58,554 nt of DNA, from contig JAFUFU010000043.1 in NCBI GenBank assembly GCA_017469785.1, forward strand, positions 1-58,554, in the 5' to 3' direction. The notes below the pieces were generated by a model, which worked only from the letters and a program-made list of their open reading frames with translations, was not told the origin of the DNA and ran no database searches. The stretch is from Treponema sp. GTDB lineage: Bacteria; Spirochaetota; Spirochaetia; Treponematales; Treponemataceae. Both the position numbers and the translations under genes were made by a program. Within the stretch, counting starts at the first letter, position 1. The number at the start of each line of letters is the position of its first letter. This document shows positions 44,318 through 53,333 of this stretch, one piece after another.

Positions 44318-44960
44318 GCACAGTCCCCGCTGTTTCAAGATATGTCAGGAAAGATTCCGGTGAGAGGGCGATTTTTGAAAGCTCCGGCTCATCCAGAGAA
44401 ATTTCAACAGCCTCCTCTGTTTTTTCAGAGGAAAGGATACAGGCAAAAGCAAGTGCCGCCTTGTCAGTATAGCCGGGACAATTCTTGTATTCCTCAGGCA
44501 CATATTCATCGGCATAGACAAAAATTATTTTTTTATCAGCTCCGCAAAGAAGGGATGCGGATGCAGAGACAAGGGCAGAAGCAAAGTCGTCTTCTGCCGG
44601 ATAAATTGCCGTGTAGCCGGCTTTCATTTTGAATGCAATCGTTGCGAGGGCTGGCGGAGTGTTGAAAACGGAAATCGAGAAATTAGCCGGCATGACATCT
44701 GCGTCCTCGACAAGCCCGCGGTTTATTTTGAGCTGGCGGGAAATTTCACCACGGAAAGAAGTAAACACCATTTTGAGATTTCTGACTTCGGCTTCGTCAG
44801 GCTGTCCATCTATAAGCCCGTGCACAGCCTCGATTGTCATTCTGGAAACCTGACTCAACCTTCGCTTGAAGAGAGAATCAAGATATGGAAGTTTTGGCAT
44901 TTCTGAAGGATTTTCAGCAGATGTTTTGAAAGTCGCAAATTTCGTGATGAATATTTTCAT
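44304..44960 (-). CDS. Beta-ketoacyl synthase-like chain-length factor
   Basis: 218 residues, matching the short ketosynthase-like proteins (Ketoacyl-synt_2 type) that open aryl-polyene clusters. NTPPALATIAFKMKAGYTAI occupies the region where active ketosynthases carry the catalytic cysteine, which is absent. It probably partners an elongating ketosynthase encoded elsewhere. First gene of the operon, with TATAAT 7 bases before the ATG and no ribosome site. Confidence 0.75.
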   Translation of the reverse strand: MKIFITKFATFKTSAENPSEMPKLPYLDSLFKRRLSQVSRMTIEAVHGLIDGQPDEAEVRNLKMVFTSFRGEISRQLKINRGLVEDADVMPANFSISVFNTPPALATIAFKMKAGYTAIYPAEDDFASALVSASASLLCGADKKIIFVYADEYVPEEYKNCPGYTDKAALAFACILSSEKTEEAVEISLDEPELSKIALSPESFLTYLETAGTVHVGQ

Positions 44961-44982
44961 AAAAAGGATTATATGTTAAAAT
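44954..44982 (+). promoter_or_regulatory. Promoter of pyrBIC, leaderless type
   Basis: TTTTCA (44954-44959), a 17-base spacer and TAAAAT (44977-44982), 6 bases before the pyrB ATG. The -35 is a weak match. It overlaps the divergent promoter of the polyene-like operon. Confidence 0.45.
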
Positions 44983-44995
44983 CAAATTATGTTAA
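44968..44995 (-). promoter_or_regulatory. Promoter of the aryl-polyene-like operon, leaderless type
   Basis: On the minus strand TTAACA (44995-44990, 5/6 match), a 16-base spacer and a perfect TATAAT (44973-44968). The start codon follows after 7 bases. The -35 box lies within the first codons of pyrB. Confidence 0.6.
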
Positions 44996-45909
44996 AGGGA
45001 AGAAATCTCATCAAACCAAACGACTTGACTGTCTCAGAAATCGACGAAATCTGCGCATTGGCAGAGCAAATCATTGTTGACCCAAATGCTTTTAATGATG
45101 TGTGTCGCGGGAAAATTCTTGCGACACTTTTTTTTGAGCCAAGCACTCGTACAAGGCTTTCCTTTGAGGCGGCCATGCTCCATCTGGGCGGCGCTGTTGA
45201 AGGTTTTTCCGATGCGGCAAATTCCAGCACGGCAAAAGGAGAATCTCTATCGGACACAATCCGCACAGTCTCATCTTATGTTGACGTAATCGCAATGCGG
45301 AACCCAAAGGAAGGTGCTGCCTTGCTGGCAAGCCAGTACGCTTCCTGTCCCATTATCAACGCCGGAGACGGCGGTCACTACCATCCGACGCAAACCCTCA
45401 CTGACATGCTCACAATCCGCGCTCTTCAGGGCGGCTTTGAGGGCCACACAATCGGATTCTGCGGCGACCTTAAATTCGGACGCACGGTTCACTCTCTGGC
45501 CGAGGCAATGAGCCGCTACAAGAACAACAAGTACATCTTTATCAGCCCCAACGAGCTTCGCGTTCCTGAATATGTCACCCAGGAGCTGGACGAGGCAGGA
45601 ATCGAATACACCACGGCGGAGCGGCTGGAAAACGTCATCGGAGATTTGGACATCCTTTACATGACCCGCGTCCAAAAAGAACGCTTCTTCAACGAGCAGG
45701 ACTACATTCGCCTCAAGGACAGCTACATTCTGGACAACCAAAAGATGAGCCTTGCCCGCAAAAACATGATTGTCCTTCACCCCCTTCCCCGCGTAAACGA
45801 AATCGCCCCGGAAGTGGACGATGACCCGCGGGCCGCATACTTCAAGCAAGTCAAATACGGCATGTACGTGCGAATGGCACTGATTGCAAAATTGACCGGA
45901 GTTCTGTAA
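44989..45909 (+). CDS. pyrB: Aspartate carbamoyltransferase catalytic subunit
   Basis: 306 residues. Condenses carbamoyl phosphate with aspartate in pyrimidine synthesis. [12 protein letters not shown] (about 48) is the carbamoyl phosphate site, and HPLPRVNEI (about 264) is a further family motif. The start at 44989 gives the usual N-terminus; no ribosome site is present. pyrI follows after 10 bases, so the enzyme should be the allosteric type. Confidence 0.96.
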   Translation: MLKGRNLIKPNDLTVSEIDEICALAEQIIVDPNAFNDVCRGKILATLFFEPSTRTRLSFEAAMLHLGGAVEGFSDAANSSTAKGESLSDTIRTVSSYVDVIAMRNPKEGAALLASQYASCPIINAGDGGHYHPTQTLTDMLTIRALQGGFEGHTIGFCGDLKFGRTVHSLAEAMSRYKNNKYIFISPNELRVPEYVTQELDEAGIEYTTAERLENVIGDLDILYMTRVQKERFFNEQDYIRLKDSYILDNQKMSLARKNMIVLHPLPRVNEIAPEVDDDPRAAYFKQVKYGMYVRMALIAKLTGVL

Positions 45910-45919
45910 GGAGAAAACG

Positions 45920-46354
45920 ATGTTAAACGTAGACACTATCAAAAACGGACTGGTAATTGATCACATCAAGGCAGGCTTCGGCCCCCAGATTTTCCACTTT
46001 CTCGGTTTAGACAAGGCTGATTTTTCCTGCGCCCTCATCATGAACGTGGCTTCTAAAAAATCCGGCAAAAAAGACATCATCAAAATCGACAATATCATCA
46101 ACATCGACTACTCTGTCCTGGGCTTCATCGACCCGAACATCTGCATCAACGTGATAAAAGACGAGAAAATCGTCCGAAAAATCAACATGGAACTCCCAGA
46201 ACGGGTGGAAAACGTAATTCACTGCAAAAATCCGCGATGCATCACTGTCACCGAAAATTATGTTCGGCCGGTATTCAGGCTCGTAAATCGTGCGAAATCA
46301 CAGTATGCATGTGAGTATTGCGACGCTCTCTACAGTGCAGGCTCAATCGACTAA
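45920..46354 (+). CDS. pyrI: Aspartate carbamoyltransferase regulatory subunit
   Basis: 144 residues. Binds nucleotide effectors and joins PyrB trimers. The zinc site has four cysteines in CKNPRC and CEYC (about 102-138). GIDHIKAG-like start (VIDHIKAGFG) is seen. AAGGAG lies 7 bases before the ATG. Confidence 0.95.
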   Translation: MLNVDTIKNGLVIDHIKAGFGPQIFHFLGLDKADFSCALIMNVASKKSGKKDIIKIDNIINIDYSVLGFIDPNICINVIKDEKIVRKINMELPERVENVIHCKNPRCITVTENYVRPVFRLVNRAKSQYACEYCDALYSAGSID

Positions 46355-46383
46355 AATAAACCTACTATAACAAGGAAAAGGCC

Positions 46384-47823
46384 ATGAACGAAAAATCCTC
46401 TATTCTGATAATTTACAATGCCCGTCTCGTAGACTCCCACATTGACAGCCCGGGAACCGTAATTATTGAAGACGGAAAAATCTGCGGAGTGTTCCTTGGA
46501 GAATGCAAGACTGTAAAATCCGCCATGTTCTACGCATCGGCTTTTCTGGCGGGAAGTTCCGATGACAAAAAACCGGAATTTTACGATGCCTTGGGAATGA
46601 CGCTCATGCCCTCTTTCATCGACATGCATGTGCATTTCCGCTATCCCGGACAAACCCAAAAAGAAGACCTTGACTCTGGGCTCCACGCGGCTGTTGCGGG
46701 CGGATACGGCACAGTCGTACTCATGCCGAACACAAGCCCGATCATCTCGGAAAAAGAGCAGGCTCAAAAAGTCATGTCCGAAGCCTCTTCCAAAAATCTA
46801 GCCCGTGTATTTCAGACTGTCAGCATCACGCGGAACTTTGAAGGCGCGGATACCAGCGGAATCGACAAGCTCAAAGCTGATGAATTTCCTGTCATAACAG
46901 AAGACGGTCACGACGTAGATTCAGCGGCCATCATGCTTGAAGCGATGAAAAAAGCAGGTGAAAAAGGAATTATCGTAAGTTGTCACTGCGAGGATCCGTC
47001 TTTGGCACAGGCCGCACGCCCTTACAGGCTCAGGGCCCTGAGTTTCATGAAACAATACGGTATTCCAGCCGGAAAAATAAACATCGAAACTCCTAATGTT
47101 CCCAGCGCCGTGAACTTTGAAATAGACGGCAACCTGACAAAAGCAAATTCCTTGCTGGCTCTGGCCGAAGACACGGCAACAATACGAAACATTGAAATCG
47201 CAAAAATCGCCGGATGTCACGTTCATATCTGTCACTGCTCAACAAAAGTGAGTATGGATGCCGTCCGCCGGGCAAAAGAACAAATCGCCCTGGGAAACAC
47301 CACCGAAGGCTTTGACTGCAGCGTTGAAGTAACGCCGCATCACCTTGCGCTGGTCGGAACAGATGCGCCAAACATCCGCGCTCTGGTCAATCCTCCGCTC
47401 CGAAGCGAAGACGACCGCCGGGCCTTGATTGAAGCCCTCCGCGACGGCACGGTTGACGCTATAGCCACCGATCACGCCCCCCACACTCAGGACGACAAAG
47501 CCAGTGGCGCTCCGGGATTTTCCGGAATCGAGACAGCCTTCGCCGTCTGCAATACGGTTCTGGTCAAAAAAGAAGGCTTTTCCCTCAAGCAGATTTCAAA
47601 ACTCATGAGCGCAAATCCGGCCCGGCTTCTCCACTTAAAATCAGGGAAACTCGCCGTAGGCTACAATGCGGACTTGGTTCTCGTAAATCCTGATGAAGAA
47701 TGGATTGTAAACAGCGAAAATTTTGCAAGCAAAGGGAAATCAACCCCAATTGAAGGAAAAAAACTGTGCGGCCGCGTTCATGCAACATTCTTTGGCGGCC
47801 GAAAGGTGTTCGGGAACTGCTGA
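46384..47823 (+). CDS. pyrC: Dihydroorotase
   Basis: 479 residues, longer amidohydrolase type. Metal ligands: DMHVHFRYPG (about 80), CHCED (about 200), HICHCS (about 282) and ATDHAPH (about 361). Residues VLMPNTSP match the family. It closes the carbamoyl aspartate ring, the next step after PyrB. A small insertion (about residues 40-65) is not usual. Convergent with the outer-membrane protein gene at 47853. Confidence 0.94.
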   Translation: MNEKSSILIIYNARLVDSHIDSPGTVIIEDGKICGVFLGECKTVKSAMFYASAFLAGSSDDKKPEFYDALGMTLMPSFIDMHVHFRYPGQTQKEDLDSGLHAAVAGGYGTVVLMPNTSPIISEKEQAQKVMSEASSKNLARVFQTVSITRNFEGADTSGIDKLKADEFPVITEDGHDVDSAAIMLEAMKKAGEKGIIVSCHCEDPSLAQAARPYRLRALSFMKQYGIPAGKINIETPNVPSAVNFEIDGNLTKANSLLALAEDTATIRNIEIAKIAGCHVHICHCSTKVSMDAVRRAKEQIALGNTTEGFDCSVEVTPHHLALVGTDAPNIRALVNPPLRSEDDRRALIEALRDGTVDAIATDHAPHTQDDKASGAPGFSGIETAFAVCNTVLVKKEGFSLKQISKLMSANPARLLHLKSGKLAVGYNADLVLVNPDEEWIVNSENFASKGKSTPIEGKKLCGRVHATFFGGRKVFGNC

Positions 47824-47852
47824 CGTATTTTTCGCAACGAGCCCTGCGACTG

Positions 47853-49100
47853 TTAGAAACCGATTCTGAAACCGACCAGGGCCCCGTAGCCATAGCGTGA
47901 GAAGCAAGCCTTCAAAGTCGTACCGCACAGGCTGGCCTGCGTGATGACTTCCAGCGCGCGAAGATTCAAACCGAAGCCAAATCGCTGCTGGAAAATCTGG
48001 TTCTGGTAGGCCGTGCCCGCATTGAAGTTGAATATACTCTTTATGAGCGAAAGCCTGAAATCAAGGGCGTATTCAGCGTAGAAGGTCGCATCGCTCGAAT
48101 AGGGATTCCGCACGGCAAAGCCAAGCTGGGGCTGAATCTTGAACCACTCTCCGAAGGGCGTATAGCTCGCATTCAGGCCCAATCTCAAAGGCCGGTGGAC
48201 GGAATAATTAGCTTCAGAATATGTAAAATCGTCGTGTCCATTGTCTTTCTTATGCTCTTCGGTGTCGTTCAGGTAGCCTAAGGCGTTCGCTTCGTAAAAG
48301 TACGCCCAGACCCGGGTACTCATTTTATAGTTGAGTTTTCCCGGAACAAGAGGAAGCCGCGTATACAATCCTGCGTTCAGCCCGTGAAGCCAGTTCCGCT
48401 CGATTTCAAAAGCCAGGTCAAAACCGCCGTTTGAAAGCAATTTTCCAGCTGACAAATCAAGATTATCAACGTCCTTTTTTTCTTCCATAAAATCATGCAT
48501 GTCAACGGCGGTATAAATATCCACGTTTGCCTCAGCGTCAAATCGAATCAATCCGCTGGATTCTGTAGTAACAGATGCTTTCGCCGTAGTATCAGGAATA
48601 TAAAAAATCGGAACAAAAAATGTCGGAGTAAATTTGACGCCGTAACCGCTGATTATGGTCTGAAAAGATGCGCCAATATTGAGAAACATATCCGCCGAGC
48701 CGGAGACCTTTGCCGTTCGGGAATCATCGACAGACAGACCGTCAGAAATCAAATTGAACAAATCTTTTGAGATGCTGAAATTTGAATGAGATTCGATGCC
48801 GGTGAAAAATCCGAAACGGAAGCGACTGTTGACATTGAGATTCATGACGAAAAGCTCGTTGAAATTTGTTGCTGCCCTGAATCCATCGGCGGGAATGTCA
48901 TCTGCGAGCTGCTGTAAATCTATGTCAAGATTCTTTTTCATAAAATCCTTGATGCCGAAGGAAGAATTTGAGAACAAGACATCGCTGTCAAATCCAAGTT
49001 CAAAAATTCTGTGAGGCTTATACAAATCAGCAGAAGCAAGAGAGAGAGAAATCAAAAAAAAGACTAATAAGCATGTCGGGATACGGCTGATTTTCTTCAT
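47853..49100 (-). CDS. Probable outer-membrane protein
   Basis: 415 residues. A signal peptide (about 1-24, ending LASA) is followed by alternating strands and a terminal Phe (GFRIGF), as in beta-barrels. AGGAG precedes the ATG. It lies 9 bases after the lipoprotein gene, so the two are an operon. No named family is certain. Confidence 0.7.
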   Translation of the reverse strand: MKKISRIPTCLLVFFLISLSLASADLYKPHRIFELGFDSDVLFSNSSFGIKDFMKKNLDIDLQQLADDIPADGFRAATNFNELFVMNLNVNSRFRFGFFTGIESHSNFSISKDLFNLISDGLSVDDSRTAKVSGSADMFLNIGASFQTIISGYGVKFTPTFFVPIFYIPDTTAKASVTTESSGLIRFDAEANVDIYTAVDMHDFMEEKKDVDNLDLSAGKLLSNGGFDLAFEIERNWLHGLNAGLYTRLPLVPGKLNYKMSTRVWAYFYEANALGYLNDTEEHKKDNGHDDFTYSEANYSVHRPLRLGLNASYTPFGEWFKIQPQLGFAVRNPYSSDATFYAEYALDFRLSLIKSIFNFNAGTAYQNQIFQQRFGFGLNLRALEVITQASLCGTTLKACFSRYGYGALVGFRIGF

Positions 49101-49109
49101 TCTGCGCTC

Positions 49110-50606
49110 CTAGTCGTTTTTATTCCAGATTTCAATGGGAATATCTTTGTCAAATTCGATGCAAAAATTGCCTTTCATACCGTATGCGGCGTTACGGGAA
49201 ATAAATTTTTCGCTTCCGTCAGCAGGAATTTCAATGCGGAATTTCGGAATGAAAGGATAATTTGAGAAAATCGACTGAATTTCGTCCTTCAAGTCAAAAA
49301 CCTGATTTCCTGTTTCGGAACTCAGTTCTTTTTGATTGCCGCTGGCTGGACAGAACCAAGTGGAGACGGATCCAGATTCATCAACAGAATAAAGATAAAT
49401 CCCCAATTTCATTGAGCTGCCGTCGGAATCCATTATGAGATTGTTGGCAACGGTATAGTTCAAAGCGATGGTTTTGATAGCCGCAGTGTATTTGCTCCAT
49501 TTTTCATTGTCCTCGGCAGAATCACGCTTGAAAACATCTTCGTCCTCGTCGTCACCGTCATCATCGTTTGAATCGAACATGGCCAGCAAATCATCAATAA
49601 CGATTTTATTGTCCGCCGTCCCATCTGATACGTCATTAAATTTGATGTTGAACGGAATAAGGAGCACGAGATTTATGGAAATCGAAAGATTCTCATTTTT
49701 CAGGATTTCGGCCACGTTTTTGTCAATTGTAACCGAGCCTGATTCAGTGTAGAATTCAAGATTGTATTTGATTACAAGGTCATCCGGCCGGGCGTTTACC
49801 AGTTCAGTTATCAGCCCGTCCTTGATTTTCTTGGAATAATTGCCAGAGGAAAAAACAGCGTCCGTGGTGATGATTCCGTCCTCATTTGCGCTTGCGGCCT
49901 CTTTGAGCGTAGGGCTTGTTGAAACCATTTTCATGCTTTCATTCAATTCCGGGTCAGCAGAATCTGTGTCGAGCAGATATAAATCCACTGTATTTCCTGA
50001 ACCGTCTGTATAAGAAGCCCAGATTTTTCCCTTGATTTCAATTTTGTTTAATTCTTCGTTATTTGTAGGTTTTGAGATAAAAACATATCCATCAAGCCCG
50101 TAAAACTCGATATTTTGAATAAGATTCTGGGAATCTCCTTCAAAAATGTCTCCCAAAAGCGTTGAAAAATTGAACCCCGTCTCGACAGAATCCTGAAATC
50201 CGCTCCCGAATGAAGCAACGGGAATCGTTGTGGAAAGGTCGCCCAATGTGTCGGGGTCCGGAATAAGGGAAGTATCAGCTACTGTAAGAGGAATGGATTT
50301 GAAGGGATAATCAAACACATATTGCATCACGTCATTATCAGCGCTTTCATCGCTTCCATTCGGACTGTATTCGTATACCGACGGCGCACTGAGGCTGCCA
50401 TCTGAAATGTTTCCATCGAGGACTTCCTTGAATTTATCGATACCGGCCTTTTCGCGCATTGAAAAGATTCCATTTCCCATGGGAAGGGTGAATTTTGCGG
50501 CTGTTTTTACGGAAACAGACTCGGGCAATTCCAGGTCTTTAAAGTCGGAACACGCAAATACCAAGAGAAGACAAAGCGTACTTGCAAAAAAAATAAACTT
50601 CTTCAT
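49110..50606 (-). CDS. Lipoprotein of unknown function
   Basis: 498 residues. Signal peptide with lipobox LVFAC (Cys about 19). The rest is beta-rich with acidic stretches (SNDDDGDDEDED near 355). The ATG at 50606 has GAGGAGG upstream; the earlier in-frame start is rejected. Probably exported to the outer membrane together with the protein encoded downstream. Confidence 0.72.
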   Translation of the reverse strand: MKKFIFFASTLCLLLVFACSDFKDLELPESVSVKTAAKFTLPMGNGIFSMREKAGIDKFKEVLDGNISDGSLSAPSVYEYSPNGSDESADNDVMQYVFDYPFKSIPLTVADTSLIPDPDTLGDLSTTIPVASFGSGFQDSVETGFNFSTLLGDIFEGDSQNLIQNIEFYGLDGYVFISKPTNNEELNKIEIKGKIWASYTDGSGNTVDLYLLDTDSADPELNESMKMVSTSPTLKEAASANEDGIITTDAVFSSGNYSKKIKDGLITELVNARPDDLVIKYNLEFYTESGSVTIDKNVAEILKNENLSISINLVLLIPFNIKFNDVSDGTADNKIVIDDLLAMFDSNDDDGDDEDEDVFKRDSAEDNEKWSKYTAAIKTIALNYTVANNLIMDSDGSSMKLGIYLYSVDESGSVSTWFCPASGNQKELSSETGNQVFDLKDEIQSIFSNYPFIPKFRIEIPADGSEKFISRNAAYGMKGNFCIEFDKDIPIEIWNKND

Positions 50607-50700
50607 GTCCTGCCTCCTCAATGTTCTTAGAAATTATATCCTAGAATTCATGATTTGTCAGACTCAAAAAGAAGTTTTTTACAATAAAAGCTTTGTTTGC

Positions 50701-50736
50701 ACAAAAAAGGACTGCGACATCGTGCCACAGTCCTTT
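50701..50736 (-). terminator. Terminator downstream of tex
   Basis: On the minus strand AAAGGACTG, a 13-base loop and CAGTCCTTT, then a T-run (TTTTTT in total). It lies about 150 bases beyond the tex stop, after the hairpin element. The loop shares CGACATCGTG with that element. Confidence 0.8.
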
Positions 50737-50765
50737 GGTTAAATTATTTCTTCATCTTAGCGAAA

Positions 50766-50883
50766 GCTGCGGCGAATTACGACATCGTGTCGCGACAAGA
50801 ATTTTGCTATGCAAAATTCTTGCGGGTCAACTAGCTTTGCGCCGCCTCCAAACGAGCACAAAAACGCAAGTGCTCGCTGCGGC
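50766..50883. repeat. Hairpin array between tex and its terminator
   Basis: Flanked by direct repeats GCTGCGGC (50766-50773 and 50876-50883). Contains CGACA-tcg-TGTCG (50780-50792), a 12-bp stem CAAGAATTTTGC-tat-GCAAAATTCTTG (50796-50822), and CGAGCAC/GTGCTCG (50853-50876). No ORF. It would be transcribed as the tex 3' region. Confidence 0.75.
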
Positions 50884-50887
50884 AGAT

Positions 50888-53284
50888 TTATCGTTTCAAA
50901 AGGGCTGCAAATGGGTTATATGACATTCCGTCGTCGCTGCCAAAATTACGGTTTCCGCCGTTGCGGGGGCGGTCGTTGTTTCGGGCGAATTCAGGCTTTT
51001 TGTCGCCAGAACCGCTTCCCTTCTTTACGACTACAACCCGCTTTTTGCCACTTCCGTCGCTTGAAAGAGGCTTTTTGCCCTCGTTGGTCTGGCCAAGGCG
51101 GGTGTGGGCGTCGCTCTTGAGGGAAAGGCTGATTCTCATCCGGTCTTTGTCCAAAGCGATGATTGTGAATTCTTTTACGTCGCCGACTTTGATAACGTCC
51201 ATGGGGTCAGAAACGAAGGAATCGCTTAACTCGGAAACATGGATAAGAGCCGTTTCGTGCAAGCCTATGTCAACGAAAGCGCCGAAGTCAACTACATTCT
51301 TGATTTTGCCGGTGACTTTCATGCCCACGGTCAAATCCTCGAACTTGACCACACCTTTCTGCATGATTGGAGCCGGGTAGCCGTCTCGCGGGTCGCGGTT
51401 TGGCTTTCCAAGCTCTTCGATGATGTCGTTCAGAGTTGTCTCGCCCACATTGTATTTTTCGCAGAGACTTTTCTTCAAATCGGCAGGAACCTGTTTTCCT
51501 TCTTTTACATAAGAAAGAACCTCGCGGGCAACATCGTAATTTTCCGGGTGAACCCAGGTATTATCCAGAGGGTCAGAGCTTTCGGCGATTTTCAAGAATC
51601 CCGCGCACTGCTCAAAGGCTTTAGGACCAAGCCCCGGAACTTTTTTAAGCTCTTCACGGCTGGTGATTTTGCCGTTCTGGTCTCGGTAAGCGACGATTTT
51701 CTTTGCGGTGCTCATATTGATGCCCGAAACATATTTCAAGAGCATGTAGCTTGCCGTGTTCAGGTTTACGCCAACCTGGTTAACGACTCGGCCGACTACT
51801 TCATCAAGCTGCTCGGCGAGTTTTTTCTGGTTTACGTCATGCTGATAAAGGCCGACGCCGATTGCCTTCGGGTCGATTTTAACCAATTCTGCCAGAGGAT
51901 CCTGCAAGCGGCGGCCCATAGAGATTGCTCCTCGGATTGTAAGGTCAAGGTCAGGGAATTCTTCGGTGGCAACAGGGCTTGCTGAGTAAACAGAAGCTCC
52001 AGACTCGTCAACAACAGTGTATTTTACGTCTGAATCGGCGTAGTTCTCGCTGATAACTTTTGAAACCAAAGCCTGAACTTCCGGGCTTCCTGTTCCGTTA
52101 CCCACAGCCACAACCTGAATGTCGTACTTGTCGATTGCTTCGTTAAGGAGATTGTAAGCCTCGTCTGCCTGCTGAACCTGATAAATCTTGAAGTAGCCTA
52201 GGTATTTTCCAGTTTCGTCCAAAGCGGCACATTTTGTACCAGTGCGGATACCAGGGTCGATTCCGAGAACCCGGCTTCCCTTGATTGGCTGGGTCATCAA
52301 AAGGTTCTTGAGGTTTTCTGAGAAGATTCCGATTCCGTGGTCGTCAGCCTCGTCAGTCTCGTCACTGCGGATTTCGCGCACGACTGCCGGAGAAAGAAGG
52401 CGGACAAGACCGTCCTCGATTGCCTCAGAGTGATATTTGTTTGAGATTTTTACCCGCTTCTGCAAGAGGGCAACTGCATCGTCCACAGGAACATCAATCG
52501 TAACGCTCAAAGCATTCTCACGCTCGGCGCGGTTGATTGCCAGAATGCGGTGGGGCTTAACCTGATTCAGCGGCTCTGAGTAATCCCAGTACATTTTGTA
52601 GGTAGAAGTGTTCTCGGCCACAGTCGCGTCCTGGCCTTCGGGAACGATTCCCTTTGTCTGGATTGTGCCCGCGCTCATGTAGAGGTCATGGACTGCCGCA
52701 CGGTTGTCTGTATCCTGGCTTGTGCGCTCAGCGATGATGTCACAGGCTCCTGCAAGGGCGTCTTTTGCTGTTTTAACATTAAGAGCTTCGTCTTCGTTGT
52801 CGGTTTTGATGTATTTTTCAGCCTCGGCCTCAACGGCCGCGTCGTCGTTCTCGCCGATGATAAAATCAGCCAGTGGCTCCAAGCCTTTTTCGGCAGCCAC
52901 CATACCTCTTGTCTTCTTTTTCTTTTTGAAGGGAGCCCACAAGTCCTCAAGCTCAGTGAGGGTTTTTGCGTTCATTGCGGCATTGTAAAGGGATTCGGTG
53001 AGCTTATTTTGAGCGAAAATTCCTTTTACGATTTCAAGGCGGCGCTCTTCAAGATTTTTATATGATTTGAACAAGTGGTCGCAATCAGTGACCTGGACTT
53101 CGTTCAAGTTGTCATGCTTTTCTTTGCGGTAACGAGAAATGAAAGGAATTGTACATCCTTCATTCACCAAACTGATAACTGCGCTGACCTGGCTCACACG
53201 GATGTTAAGCTCTTCAGCGATTCTTTTCATAATTTCGACTTCGTTCACAACGAGGGCGTCGATTGATTCCTGTGTAAATTCCAT
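50888..53284 (-). CDS. tex: Tex-family RNA-binding transcription accessory protein
   Basis: 798 residues, usual length. N-terminal Tex helical domain (IPFISRYRKE near 48), a YqgF-like RNase H fold (VLGIDPGIRTGTK, about 340), helix-hairpin-helix repeats (GLGPKAFEQCAGFL, about 545), and an S1 domain (about 640-710, GFGAFVDIGLHE-like VVDFGAFVDIGLHE). A basic Gly/Asn/Arg tail ends the protein. Binds nucleic acids and acts with transcription or ribosomes. No ribosome site. Confidence 0.95.
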   Translation of the reverse strand: MEFTQESIDALVVNEVEIMKRIAEELNIRVSQVSAVISLVNEGCTIPFISRYRKEKHDNLNEVQVTDCDHLFKSYKNLEERRLEIVKGIFAQNKLTESLYNAAMNAKTLTELEDLWAPFKKKKKTRGMVAAEKGLEPLADFIIGENDDAAVEAEAEKYIKTDNEDEALNVKTAKDALAGACDIIAERTSQDTDNRAAVHDLYMSAGTIQTKGIVPEGQDATVAENTSTYKMYWDYSEPLNQVKPHRILAINRAERENALSVTIDVPVDDAVALLQKRVKISNKYHSEAIEDGLVRLLSPAVVREIRSDETDEADDHGIGIFSENLKNLLMTQPIKGSRVLGIDPGIRTGTKCAALDETGKYLGYFKIYQVQQADEAYNLLNEAIDKYDIQVVAVGNGTGSPEVQALVSKVISENYADSDVKYTVVDESGASVYSASPVATEEFPDLDLTIRGAISMGRRLQDPLAELVKIDPKAIGVGLYQHDVNQKKLAEQLDEVVGRVVNQVGVNLNTASYMLLKYVSGINMSTAKKIVAYRDQNGKITSREELKKVPGLGPKAFEQCAGFLKIAESSDPLDNTWVHPENYDVAREVLSYVKEGKQVPADLKKSLCEKYNVGETTLNDIIEELGKPNRDPRDGYPAPIMQKGVVKFEDLTVGMKVTGKIKNVVDFGAFVDIGLHETALIHVSELSDSFVSDPMDVIKVGDVKEFTIIALDKDRMRISLSLKSDAHTRLGQTNEGKKPLSSDGSGKKRVVVVKKGSGSGDKKPEFARNNDRPRNGGNRNFGSDDGMSYNPFAALLKR

Positions 53285-53293
53285 AGTTCAACC

Positions 53294-53322
53294 ATTTTAG
53301 CGAAAAATCGCGCTCTGTTCAA
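53294..53322 (-). promoter_or_regulatory. Promoter of tex, leaderless type
   Basis: On the minus strand TTGAAC (53322-53317), a 17-base spacer and TAAAAT (53299-53294). The ATG is 9 bases after the -10 box. Boxes and spacings are identical to those of the promoter at 57822-57850. Confidence 0.6.
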
Positions 53323-53333
53323 ACAAAATCTAA

